Origin: an uncultured Prevotellaceae bacterium
Lineage (GTDB): Bacteria > Bacteroidota > Bacteroidia > Bacteroidales > Bacteroidaceae
Assembly: GCA_900313235.1 (NCBI GenBank)
Contig: OMQN01000005.1
Location: forward strand, 1 to 64,000
Direction of reading: 5' to 3'
Length of the DNA: 64,000 bases
Positions within the stretch are counted from its first letter, which is position 1; each line of letters opens with the position of its first letter. The notes under the pieces were generated by a model that was not told the DNA's origin, searched no databases, and saw nothing but the letters and a program-made list of their open reading frames with translations. The translations under genes and the position numbers were made by a program. Below, in pieces: positions 24,371 through 33,361 of this stretch.

Positions 24371-26485
24371 TTAGAATCCATACTGTACACCGAGGTTGAA
24401 GGTCTGCATTAGTTTCATATTAGCAAACTCGACACCGGGCATCTTAGTGCTGCCCAGTGTGTATAACGTCGAGATAAGAAATGCAGATAGTCTGGGTTTT
24501 ATGCGGTATTCAAGTTTCACTCCCAGGTGTGCACCAATACCCAAGCCAACCTTTTCGGCATTGACAGGTTCAGCGCGATGGTGCTGCATCAGTCGCTCTT
24601 TAGGCGAGAGCGTATAGGTATACTTCATTACATATACCAGCGTAGGACCGCCGAAGGCATAGAGGCGCAGCGGTTGCGCCTGGTAGTGCATGGTCAGGTA
24701 GTTCATATCCACCTGTCCGCTGGCCGATATCAGGAAGAACTGGTATTTGTGGTCCCATAGTCCATTGCGCAGCACGGGCGAGTAGTCTACGTCGGGATTA
24801 TCCATGTTATAGTCTGTATAATCCGTCATCGCCGTACGCTTCATATTGATGAAATCCACGCCAAGACGTACACTCTTCAGGCGGTCGAAGTGGTACTCGC
24901 CAAAGAGTGTCGCATTCAGTCCCAGTCCACCACCCTCAGCCATGGCATTCTCCGTCTGCAGGAAGTGCAAACCGCCACCCAGTCCGACCTTTATTTGGCG
25001 CAAGCGGTCCTCTACATATTCCTGATAGTAGCTGTGCGAATAGTATCGTGCGTCGTCACGCACCTCCACAGCCACGCCGACGTTCAGCGTCAGGTAGTTG
25101 TCTGAGTATCGTTTCACCCTGTCGACATTTGTATAAGGAATATTATACTCATTGTGCATGAATCGCGGTTCTACAAACAGTTTCGTACCCGGAGTCAGCT
25201 GATACCAGAGGTTAACACCTCCACCCCAGCCTATCATACTGCAGCTCAGCTGGTCGGTCTGTTTCTTCAACAGCCAACCCATTTCTGCGCCACCCACTAG
25301 GTAGAAACCGAAGGGGGCGTCCCAGTAGAAATTCTTCAGGAATCCCAATGGGTTAAGCATCGCTTCCAAGCGTCCGCCAACAGTGATGTTATGCAGATTC
25401 ACCTCATAGCCAGGCTGGCCAGACTCATTGCCTAATATGATTTGCCGATTCCACACGTTTGTTCTGGAATAGCCCGTCAGTCGGAGTCCCATTACGGGCG
25501 ACAGCCACTTACCCACCGTCAGTGCCAGTTCGCTGCCCATTGTCTTCGACATGCTCATGTTCGGCTGGTCCTGCATCATGGCAGCACCTGTCGACACCTG
25601 TACCATCCAGGGCTGCTGCCATTTCTCCATCAGCGAGTCCTTCGACAGCTGGTTGCGCTCACTGACCTCACTCGTCAGGCGGCGGTGCGACTCTGGCGAG
25701 AGGTTATTATTCAAATAGTACACAAAGTTCAGGTTAGCGCCATAGAACACATCGGCCTTACGCCAGTTGTGTGTTCCGCTGACATCCATCTTGTCGCCTC
25801 CAATACCCACATAGGGTTCCAGGGAGATATAAGCCTTGGGACCTGTAAAGAATCGGAACTGCAGTCCGAAGTGTCCTTCGAACGACATGCCGCTGCCTTC
25901 GTTTTCCAATTTCGACGACTGCAAGCCTACACCCAAAATCGTTGACAGTCCCCACAGTCGTGACGGATTATATCCAGAGAAATAGGACGACAGGTTATAC
26001 ATGTGTTCCAACTTGACGCCATACTTGCTCAGTCTCAGCTCCTTAAAGCGCTCTGTTCCCCAGGCACCATGAAGTGTCAGACGTGCAGTGTTGAGCTTGT
26101 TGAAGTCCTTACCCACCGACAATTGTGCATAGCTCATCGGGCTGATGCGCCAGTCGCTGGTGGGAGCATCAATTTTCTCTATACCCACGCCACCCTGCAC
26201 GAAGATGTTGCGCAGCCATTTGTTTTTGTTCAGAAAGGTCTCGCCAGTTGGTACATAGCGGCCTTCCATGACGTCATTGATAGCATTATGGCCGTTAACA
26301 ACATAGTTTCTGGGCTCATGTTTGGCACGCTGTTCAAAGGTACCATCCTCATCTTCCTCCGTATCTTCACCATAGCGTGTAGTGTCGGCAGGAGCTGCCA
26401 GAGAAGGCATAACAACTGGTCGGGCTATTGCAACGGCAACACCCCACAGACACAGAGTCAACAACAATACGGCACGTCTTCTCAT
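24371..26485 (-). CDS. Large outer-membrane beta-barrel protein
   Basis: The 704-residue protein has a signal peptide (1-21) and an acidic stretch (EDTEEDEDG), then alternating hydrophobic strands rich in aromatic residues and Gly across about 90-704, ending NLGVQYGF with the terminal Phe typical of outer-membrane barrels. Two barrel-like halves may be present. Its start overlaps the OmpA-like gene stop by 4 nt. I cannot name a family. It sits in the fimbria-like operon and could be an outer-membrane anchor or assembly component. Confidence 0.75.
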   Translation of the reverse strand: MRRRAVLLLTLCLWGVAVAIARPVVMPSLAAPADTTRYGEDTEEDEDGTFEQRAKHEPRNYVVNGHNAINDVMEGRYVPTGETFLNKNKWLRNIFVQGGVGIEKIDAPTSDWRISPMSYAQLSVGKDFNKLNTARLTLHGAWGTERFKELRLSKYGVKLEHMYNLSSYFSGYNPSRLWGLSTILGVGLQSSKLENEGSGMSFEGHFGLQFRFFTGPKAYISLEPYVGIGGDKMDVSGTHNWRKADVFYGANLNFVYYLNNNLSPESHRRLTSEVSERNQLSKDSLMEKWQQPWMVQVSTGAAMMQDQPNMSMSKTMGSELALTVGKWLSPVMGLRLTGYSRTNVWNRQIILGNESGQPGYEVNLHNITVGGRLEAMLNPLGFLKNFYWDAPFGFYLVGGAEMGWLLKKQTDQLSCSMIGWGGGVNLWYQLTPGTKLFVEPRFMHNEYNIPYTNVDRVKRYSDNYLTLNVGVAVEVRDDARYYSHSYYQEYVEDRLRQIKVGLGGGLHFLQTENAMAEGGGLGLNATLFGEYHFDRLKSVRLGVDFINMKRTAMTDYTDYNMDNPDVDYSPVLRNGLWDHKYQFFLISASGQVDMNYLTMHYQAQPLRLYAFGGPTLVYVMKYTYTLSPKERLMQHHRAEPVNAEKVGLGIGAHLGVKLEYRIKPRLSAFLISTLYTLGSTKMPGVEFANMKLMQTFNLGVQYGF

Positions 26486-29229
26486 GAAACTTTTTCCTCC
26501 TTCTTTTCAGTATCTGTAGCAGTCTCAGACTGTTCGTCCTTCTCTGCTTTCTCTTCCGCATCGCCCTGTGACTCGTCCTGCTTGCTGAAAGACCTCATGC
26601 TGTCATCGCGTTTCTTCAGCAATTTAAACAGCTCACGATAGAGCGGACGTTTCTTGAACTTATACGGATACTTCTTGCGCAAGTCCTCAGACACATTGCT
26701 CTCATTGCCATAGTAACGGAAGTACTTCTTAGTAGGATCGAGGTCAAAGGCATGTTGGAAGTAGCCTATGTATTGCGGAATGCCCTGGAACTTATTGACA
26801 TCAACCGCTGCTGGTGCATTGGCAGACTTCTCCGCCGCTGCAGGAGCCGAAGGCGGATCTTCTCCATTATGACTGTCTCTATATTCCAACAGTTTCTTCA
26901 TGTATTCCTCGTAAGCAGCAACCTTCTTCGGATCCTCAGACCACTGATAGTCTGCCATCTTATCCTCCGACCACTTATAGAACTGGCCGTCGTCTTCTGC
27001 CTCCTCGTCATCGTCACTGGCAACAACAAGCGGTTCCTCCGTCTTTTCCTTCTCCAGTTTCAGTGCGGCAAGCATGCCCTTCAGGTACCACTTGCGCGGA
27101 TTGCCATCGTCCATCTGGTCTACATACTGCATTGCCTGGTCACGCTGGCCCCAGTCTTCTATCTCTGTGTAGAGTATGGCTTTGTTGTCATTGCTCATAG
27201 CCAGCACGGCATTCTTTGCACGCTTATAGTCAGCCTCCTCTTTGGCCGTTCTGCGTCCCTTGAAGTGTAACTTCTTCAGATTGATAAGATTCTCAAGCTG
27301 TTCAATGCCCTCATTCTCTATCTTACACTCCTTCAGCCACTCTATCAGGAACAGGGCGGTATCCACTTTCTGTTCCATATAGTAACATGCTGCCTGGTTG
27401 GCAACAATCTCCTGGCGGTTGAACTTAATCTTGCCACGTCCTGCCACATACTGGTCTACATTGATGCCATAGCCACCACCTATCTTACCACGACGTTTGT
27501 AGTCAATAAACGGCTTGAGTATCTCCACGTTTGGTGTTCCGCGCTTCATCTGCTGAATAGCCATTAAGTTACAGATATAGGGTGAGATGGGCACCTCCTT
27601 CTCATATTCAGGAACACTGGTAATTTCACGATAGGCTATCGTTGTCAGCGTGTCAATCTCCAGGCTGTCCTCCAGCATATCATACAAATTGTAAAAGTCG
27701 CCATTAGAGAAGTGCTTGTCTCCATCCCAATATGCCTTACGATACAGGCGGAAGGCCTGCACGCACTCTTCCGGCTCCATGGGGCGGTTGTTCTGGTACA
27801 TATACTTACACACCATGGCACGCTGGCCGTTCAGTACAGGCACGATGTCGAAATCGTAAAAGTTCAGTTGCTTGATTTTCTGATACTGTGCCATATCGTC
27901 GCCACCTGCCTGCACAATTTCTTCTATCTTCTCTGCCTGCAACTCCTTTCCTAGCTCACGTAGCGTATTGGCTACGTCTGTCCACGTGTACACCTGCGTG
28001 GTTACCCTTGGCGTAATAGCTATTCTACCCAGCATGCCGCGTGCCACGTTGGCACGCTGGCGGGCCAGTTCCTCGTTGTGTTTCATGGAACCGTCTGGCG
28101 AGGCACCTCCCACGATAGTCAGCTCTACCAGTGAGTTGCCGTAGGATGAAATCTCTCTGACAAATTTATTTCTCTCCACATAGTTCAGCGAGTCCTCTAT
28201 CATTTTGCTCGTACCCACCTCAAAACGCAGGTTAATCTTCGTATTCTTCTTCTGGAAATTGGCTTCTGCCTGTTCGTAGAACTCCTGAGTCAGTTCGATA
28301 TCATGAAGGGCTGCCGTGAAGTCAAGCATCTTAAAGGGACGTCGTTTCAAGCAGCTTCCGTCCATGTCGGTACGATAATAGGGGTGGTGGAAGTCTTCAA
28401 AGACATAAGTAAAGGGACCTCTGAACGAGCGGTCCTTCATGCCGGCAGGCTTGGGCCATATCAGAACAGTGTCGAGCACGAAGTACTTGTCTTCTTTCAA
28501 CACAGCATTGCGACGATAGAACTTGGCCAGTTTGTCGTTCTTGTCGTAGTTATAGGCCATACGCTTCTCCTGCATCTCGTGGTACATGTCGCCCTCAAAG
28601 ACCAGTGAAGCCAGATAGCCCAGCGTGTCCTCCGTCTGGCAATCGACAGCGTATGTCTGGATAATCATACGCGAATCCGTACGCGCTGTGCCAGGCGGTA
28701 GTTTTATCTTGATGCCAAAGCGTTCGTTGCCGTCGTCTGCATCGTCTGTGGAAGCCACGTTGATAGCGACTTCCATGGCTTCACCAGTGGCAATAATCGT
28801 CTTGGTTTGTTTCAGTTTCATCACCAAATCCTTATATTGCGTCTTGCCCTTCTCGATGTCGACCATCAGCACCTCTCCGTTCTCCTGATCGACAAAGATG
28901 ATAGCCATGGAGGGTAGTGCGTTCTTCTTGAACTGTCCTTTCTTGGCACGTGAGTCTATGGTATACTCCTTGCGTATTTCCTCCATAGCCACTTCACGCT
29001 CGGCTTCGTTATCAATCAGCTTAGCACGCTGCAGTTTGTTATAGGCCTCGCGAGCAACTTTCTTGTCCTTCACGCCATACCATAGCACCTCAGGACCTTC
29101 CACCTGTTCACCGGCATCGTTCAGAAACTTAACAACACCTCTGACCTGCATTGTCTCATCTTCCTCCTGTGCACACAGTAGCAGCGGTGTGAGCAGCAGT
29201 AGCAGCATAGCGAGAATCTGTTTCTTCAT
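26482..29229 (-). CDS. OmpA-like outer-membrane/periplasmic protein of the fimbria-like operon
   Basis: The 915-residue protein begins with a signal peptide (MKKQILAMLLLLLTPLLLCA). Around residues 325-400 it has an OmpA/MotB-like peptidoglycan-binding domain: 'KINLRFEVGTSKMIEDS', 'LTIVGGASPDGSMKHNEELA' and 'QRANVARGML'. The rest is helical and may contain TPR-like pairs; the C-terminal 45 residues are strongly charged (Glu/Lys). It may tie the surface structure to the cell wall. The neighbours are a DUF3575 protein upstream (22 nt) and the large barrel downstream (4-nt overlap). Confidence 0.75.
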   Translation of the reverse strand: MKKQILAMLLLLLTPLLLCAQEEDETMQVRGVVKFLNDAGEQVEGPEVLWYGVKDKKVAREAYNKLQRAKLIDNEAEREVAMEEIRKEYTIDSRAKKGQFKKNALPSMAIIFVDQENGEVLMVDIEKGKTQYKDLVMKLKQTKTIIATGEAMEVAINVASTDDADDGNERFGIKIKLPPGTARTDSRMIIQTYAVDCQTEDTLGYLASLVFEGDMYHEMQEKRMAYNYDKNDKLAKFYRRNAVLKEDKYFVLDTVLIWPKPAGMKDRSFRGPFTYVFEDFHHPYYRTDMDGSCLKRRPFKMLDFTAALHDIELTQEFYEQAEANFQKKNTKINLRFEVGTSKMIEDSLNYVERNKFVREISSYGNSLVELTIVGGASPDGSMKHNEELARQRANVARGMLGRIAITPRVTTQVYTWTDVANTLRELGKELQAEKIEEIVQAGGDDMAQYQKIKQLNFYDFDIVPVLNGQRAMVCKYMYQNNRPMEPEECVQAFRLYRKAYWDGDKHFSNGDFYNLYDMLEDSLEIDTLTTIAYREITSVPEYEKEVPISPYICNLMAIQQMKRGTPNVEILKPFIDYKRRGKIGGGYGINVDQYVAGRGKIKFNRQEIVANQAACYYMEQKVDTALFLIEWLKECKIENEGIEQLENLINLKKLHFKGRRTAKEEADYKRAKNAVLAMSNDNKAILYTEIEDWGQRDQAMQYVDQMDDGNPRKWYLKGMLAALKLEKEKTEEPLVVASDDDEEAEDDGQFYKWSEDKMADYQWSEDPKKVAAYEEYMKKLLEYRDSHNGEDPPSAPAAAEKSANAPAAVDVNKFQGIPQYIGYFQHAFDLDPTKKYFRYYGNESNVSEDLRKKYPYKFKKRPLYRELFKLLKKRDDSMRSFSKQDESQGDAEEKAEKDEQSETATDTEKKEEKVS

Positions 29230-29251
29230 ATATCGTGTGTAGTGTATTGTC

Positions 29252-29809
29252 TTATTTAAGTATGTACGACACGGAGATACCTATTCTGGTAGGCAGCAGG
29301 TAGTAGCCCTTGGCATTAGCCCGCTGTGCTCCATTGTCGGTATAGTCCACATCGTAGTTGTCTCCCTCGAAGTATTCCTTGCGGTTATAGAAGAAAGCTC
29401 CGAAACCGCTATGCACTTCTATGTTCAAACGGTTGGTAACGTTCCACACGTAGCCATAAGTAAGGCCAAGGCCAATGCCGTAGCCGTCATAGTACTTACC
29501 CTTAAAAGGTCCGCTAAACATGGCACCAATGCCGCCAACGCCCACGAACCACTTGTTGACTGGTCGGTAAGAGAACCAGTAGCGATATTCCGGCTGTATC
29601 GCCGTCAGCTTAAGTCCAAAGCCAAGTACTTTTGGCGAATAGAGAAAGTTTACGCCTACTGAAGAGTGGTTGCCGGTGACGACTTCCAAGCCAAGGTTGG
29701 GAGCCATCAGCAGGTCGCTGGTTGCCTCCGTATTGACAACAACCAGTTGGGCCTGCAGTTTATTACAAGCTATCGTTGCCAGCATAATCAGTATGAGTAG
29801 TCGTTTCAT
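29252..29809 (-). CDS. DUF3575-type outer-membrane protein
   Basis: The 185-residue protein has a signal peptide (MKRLLILIMLATIACNKLQA) followed by short amphipathic strands: 'SDLLMAPNLGLEVVTGNHSS', 'PEYRYWFSYRPVNKWFVGVG' and a terminal 'PTRIGISVSYILK'. This is the small barrel pattern of DUF3575 proteins that occur in Bacteroidales fimbrial clusters. The ATG at 29807-29809 gives the signal peptide; the longer frame to 29851 would run into the hairpin. It is separated from the upstream fimbrillin gene by a 129-nt gap with a strong hairpin. Confidence 0.8.
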   Translation of the reverse strand: MKRLLILIMLATIACNKLQAQLVVVNTEATSDLLMAPNLGLEVVTGNHSSVGVNFLYSPKVLGFGLKLTAIQPEYRYWFSYRPVNKWFVGVGGIGAMFSGPFKGKYYDGYGIGLGLTYGYVWNVTNRLNIEVHSGFGAFFYNRKEYFEGDNYDVDYTDNGAQRANAKGYYLLPTRIGISVSYILK

Positions 29810-29839
29810 TTCTATCCTTCTTGTCAGAAGTGAGTTAAT

Positions 29840-29873
29840 ATGCCCGCACACGTTTTTCAGTTAGTGCGGGCAT
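29840..29873 (-). terminator. Strong hairpin inside the fimbria-like operon
   Basis: ATGCCCGCAC (29840-29849) and its complement (29864-29873) form a perfect 10-bp stem. On the minus strand no T-run follows, so it may lower read-through or protect the 3' end of the fimbrillin mRNA rather than end transcription. Confidence 0.55.
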
Positions 29874-29938
29874 GTTGTTTCTATTTGTCACCGCTCAGTG
29901 GGGGAAGCAGTCTGCGCCCCCTCTCTGAGTCGGGACAG

Positions 29939-31252
29939 TTAGTCTTCATCTTCAATATCAATTTCCGAGGTTTCCACATCCCAGTCCTCTAAGTAGCCTC
30001 TAGCCTCAACGTAGTTGGCAGGAGGAGTCATACTTACATTAACTGTGTACTCTTTTCCTGCTTCCCACCTGGAAGCGCCACTGGGCAGGTTCAGCGAAAT
30101 AGGCGAAATCGTTGTATAGAGATTACCGTCCTCATCACGCAAGAACACCTGTACCTTCAGGGTTGCAGCACTCGTTGGCGGAATCATGATACCATCGCCC
30201 ACCGGAGTCTTGGCAGACGAACTAATGATGTACTTGTAGTTGTTTCCAACCTTCTCACCAATGCTCGTCCCATCATTATCTCGCAACCAGAATGTCCCAT
30301 GACCATTATAGCCAGCATTGTTCAACTGTGTTTTGATATCATCGTCTAAACCATCCGTATTGGATACTAGACTATAGGAGCCAGCTTCAGCCACTCCAGT
30401 GGAGTTTTTAGCTAACGACAGTCTGATGATATTCACCACATTGTTAATGCAGATACTATCAACATGGAACTGATGTTCTGACAGTACAGATGACGTTTCC
30501 TTGAACTTGACCGTAAACTTCAGCTTAGCAGTACAGTGCTTAAAGCTAAAATAGGGTTTATGGTCGTCAGTGACTGTCTGGCCAGCATCAATAATCCCTT
30601 TATAATAAGAATTACCGTATGCCAGTTCATCGACACTGGGACTGACATCCAAACGTGGTCCCTCGGCGAAGGCATACATCACGTCGTCGTCTCCATCCAT
30701 CGGGATGTAAGCATAGATAATGCTCTTTTCCTTTTTAATTACGTCCGTATAGGGATGATAAGCAGCAAAGCTGTAGTTGAAGTACTCCAGTTTAGGATAG
30801 TAGTGAGGCGTATTGGGATCATCCCAATGCATCTTACCTTCCGTTCCATAAGTACTCTTTACGTGAGCCTTGACATTATCCTGCCAAATGTTCAGCATAT
30901 TCAGCTTAGCACCGACATTACCACTCCACGAACGCAGAATGGCATCGTCAGTAGCTGCAGTACCAATCTTCTTGGAGCTTAGACAGAATATGCCCATAGT
31001 ACCCTTCGCTGTTGTGAAGTCATTATTGATTGACGCACGCTTAGGAGCGTAAGACGATTCTTCAACCTCCACATCAGCGCCGAAGTTCACTGTTGCGAAC
31101 TCAATGGGCATATCTCCCATTAGGTCCTGATGGGTGATGTTCTCATCGTCTGGGCTTTCAACAGCAGGCTGTCCTGCCAGCAGGTCGTCTCCAGAGGAGC
31201 AACCTGCCAGCAGAGCCATCGCCATGCAGAATATAACATGTCTTTTCTTCAT
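29939..31252 (-). CDS. Fimbrillin-family lipoprotein (second)
   Basis: The 437-residue protein has a lipoprotein signal with lipobox LLAGC (Cys about 17), followed by an Asp/Glu-rich stretch and a beta-rich body. The features 'YAPKRASINND', 'KLEYFNYSFAAYHPYTD', 'YFSFKHCTAKLKFTVKF' and 'SLNLPSGASRWEAGKEYTVNVSM' are those of Bacteroidales fimbrillin-like proteins, which polymerise by donor strands after proteolytic trimming on the cell surface. It ends 'WDVETSEIDIEDED', the same style as the gene upstream. The ATG at 31250-31252 gives the signal peptide. Confidence 0.85.
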   Translation of the reverse strand: MKKRHVIFCMAMALLAGCSSGDDLLAGQPAVESPDDENITHQDLMGDMPIEFATVNFGADVEVEESSYAPKRASINNDFTTAKGTMGIFCLSSKKIGTAATDDAILRSWSGNVGAKLNMLNIWQDNVKAHVKSTYGTEGKMHWDDPNTPHYYPKLEYFNYSFAAYHPYTDVIKKEKSIIYAYIPMDGDDDVMYAFAEGPRLDVSPSVDELAYGNSYYKGIIDAGQTVTDDHKPYFSFKHCTAKLKFTVKFKETSSVLSEHQFHVDSICINNVVNIIRLSLAKNSTGVAEAGSYSLVSNTDGLDDDIKTQLNNAGYNGHGTFWLRDNDGTSIGEKVGNNYKYIISSSAKTPVGDGIMIPPTSAATLKVQVFLRDEDGNLYTTISPISLNLPSGASRWEAGKEYTVNVSMTPPANYVEARGYLEDWDVETSEIDIEDED

Positions 31253-31293
31253 GAATGCAAAGTTTTTTCTATGTCCTTTGTTTGATTCGTGAA

Positions 31294-31328
31294 GGGGCAG
31301 CAGCGCCCTATCGGGCAACTGCTGTCCT
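31294..31328 (-). terminator. Hairpin between the two fimbrillin genes
   Basis: CAGCAG and CTGCTG arms flanked by G/C pairs enclose an inner GCCC/GGGC stem. No T-run follows in the minus direction. It may set the ratio between the two fimbrillin transcripts. Confidence 0.45.
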
Positions 31329-31343
31329 TAGCATTTAGAGATA

Positions 31344-33290
31344 TTACTCCTCACCCTCGATATTGATGTCACCATCACTGCTGGAAGTCCAAGGAGTGAT
31401 GTTAGTATTGGTAGAAGCATCGCCATCCTTGTACAGAGTTACAACAATGTTGTAGCTTTCACCAGCCTTGAAGGCAGCATTACCTGTACGAGAAATGGTC
31501 TTTGTAACAGAACCATCAATCTCACTGTAAACAGAAGTGCTGGTCTTCTTCCAACGCTTGTAGGTCACTGTCATCTCATAGCCTGGTGCACCAGGAGCAA
31601 CAAGCAGGGCCTCACCAACATCAGTCTTCTGACCACTAGCGCCCAAAGTACACTTAAAGTAATTTGTGGTACCAGTTTCCTTTACAAGCTCACCAGCATA
31701 ACCAGGTGTACCATATACAACGGGAGTTGCAGTAGGATCAGAATCAACAGGAGCTGCAGCGATTTCACGACATCCATCTGTATCGTAACCAATCGACGTC
31801 AAGGCATAAGTTTTACCACCAACGATAGTATAATCATTCACAGCACCGGCAGTACTTTCGTCTGGAACAGCTGTCACTGTAGCACTCACATCATTACCAC
31901 CTGCAGGTGCAGTGGCAACTTCCTCCCAGTGATAAATGGCCTGTGGAGTATATGCTGCCCATGTATAGGTCCAATGAGGGATAACCTCTTCCAGATCTAC
32001 CAGATTTGCAGCGGCATTAGTTGTTACGTCCAAAACCAAATCTTTTCCAGTTTTTACGCGATAAGCATAACCTGTTACTGATCCTGCAGTATATGTGCCA
32101 GGATTGGTCGCATCCTCATTTGCATCCTTGTATGCTGCAACCAGGGCACCAAGAGTTGTCTGAGTGGTGTTAGGAACACCAGTATAGCTATTCTCTGTAT
32201 TTGCAGGATAAACCACAGTCTCAGCAGCAGCATAGAAGCCATCAGCACCTAATGAATATGCTTGACCATAAGTAGCTACACCAGCAGCAGAAATGGACAC
32301 TGTGATAAGTTCCGACCAGTCACCCTCCTGCTTCTGGAGCACCGTCTTACCACGACTCTTCAGAGGCATAGCAGCCAGCGTTGTGGGATCTGCCCAGTCT
32401 TCAGTAGCACTGTTAAACACAACACCCTGTGCAGAATAGGTGCTACCACTCTTCCAAGCAGCAATGATGTTACCTGTTGACTTAGACTTTACACTAATGC
32501 CTGTTACCTTAAATCCGTTGTAGCTAGCGCCAGCGCCTACAGACTTTGCAGCAGCACTAACCTCTTGAGTAGCAGGCTTAACCTGGAAGGTCAGACGGGT
32601 CAGCTGGTGCTTGAACTGCAGAGTCGGAGTGACACCACGGCGAGAAGAGTAAGCAGTGTAGATTTGGTCTGCAGTAGCAGTAGAAGCAGCTGTGACTCCT
32701 TTTAAAGCATTACCATTCTGCAAATCAGCAAGGTCACCTGCCTCATCGGGAATAGCTGTCAGAATATCCTGCGAACCATCGATGGTGAAAGGAATGGTCA
32801 CCTCAGTAGCAGTAGCATCGCCAACGCCCACAGGATCACCTGCACCTGCAGTACCTGTACCAGCATCGTCAACACGATAAGCCCAGAAAGAATAAGCACC
32901 AGTAGTAGGATAGTAGTTGAACTGTTCCTCAGTACCAATCACATAAGAAGCGGCAGTATGGATACCATCATCAGGTGTGGTCATCACTGCGTTGTTGTAG
33001 ATGTCAACAGGAGAACCCGCAACAGTCTTCTGAGCAGGATTGAAGGTTCCCTTCTCGAACATGAAGAGGTTGAAGGTCTGGCCAGCCCAAACATTGGTAG
33101 CATCAGTTGTTCCACCTACAGTACCAGTACCACGAGTTACGCCCGGGTTCTCAACAGCGATGCTAATGAGAGCCTGATCATTGTCATTGACATTAGGACC
33201 TGCGGGAGCCTGAGATGTCAAATCATCACTCGAACAACTTGCGAACAGCCCAGCTGTCAGTGCAAGTGCGAAATAAAACTTTTTGTTCAT
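31344..33290 (-). CDS. Fimbrillin-family lipoprotein (first, probable major subunit)
   Basis: The 648-residue protein has lipobox GLFASC (Cys about 19) followed by SSDD, then a Thr/Ala/Gly-rich beta-structured body. Fimbrillin-type features are 'PGVTRGTGTVGG' (candidate trimming site after Arg), 'YYPTTGAYSFWAYRV', 'LQFKHQLTRLTFQVKP' and a C-terminal 'AAFKAGESYNIVVTLYKDG' followed by 'ITPWTSSSDGDINIEGEE'. The low-complexity, Ala/Thr-rich composition suggests a surface-exposed, variable protein. It is preceded by 71 AT-rich nt without a clear promoter. In the run it is gene four of nine. Confidence 0.85.
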   Translation of the reverse strand: MNKKFYFALALTAGLFASCSSDDLTSQAPAGPNVNDNDQALISIAVENPGVTRGTGTVGGTTDATNVWAGQTFNLFMFEKGTFNPAQKTVAGSPVDIYNNAVMTTPDDGIHTAASYVIGTEEQFNYYPTTGAYSFWAYRVDDAGTGTAGAGDPVGVGDATATEVTIPFTIDGSQDILTAIPDEAGDLADLQNGNALKGVTAASTATADQIYTAYSSRRGVTPTLQFKHQLTRLTFQVKPATQEVSAAAKSVGAGASYNGFKVTGISVKSKSTGNIIAAWKSGSTYSAQGVVFNSATEDWADPTTLAAMPLKSRGKTVLQKQEGDWSELITVSISAAGVATYGQAYSLGADGFYAAAETVVYPANTENSYTGVPNTTQTTLGALVAAYKDANEDATNPGTYTAGSVTGYAYRVKTGKDLVLDVTTNAAANLVDLEEVIPHWTYTWAAYTPQAIYHWEEVATAPAGGNDVSATVTAVPDESTAGAVNDYTIVGGKTYALTSIGYDTDGCREIAAAPVDSDPTATPVVYGTPGYAGELVKETGTTNYFKCTLGASGQKTDVGEALLVAPGAPGYEMTVTYKRWKKTSTSVYSEIDGSVTKTISRTGNAAFKAGESYNIVVTLYKDGDASTNTNITPWTSSSDGDINIEGEE

Positions 33291-33361
33291 AAGCTTTAAG
33301 TTTTAAAAGTTAATAAAAAGTGAATTAAATAAATATTGTCTCATATATAGTGTTTAAAGTA

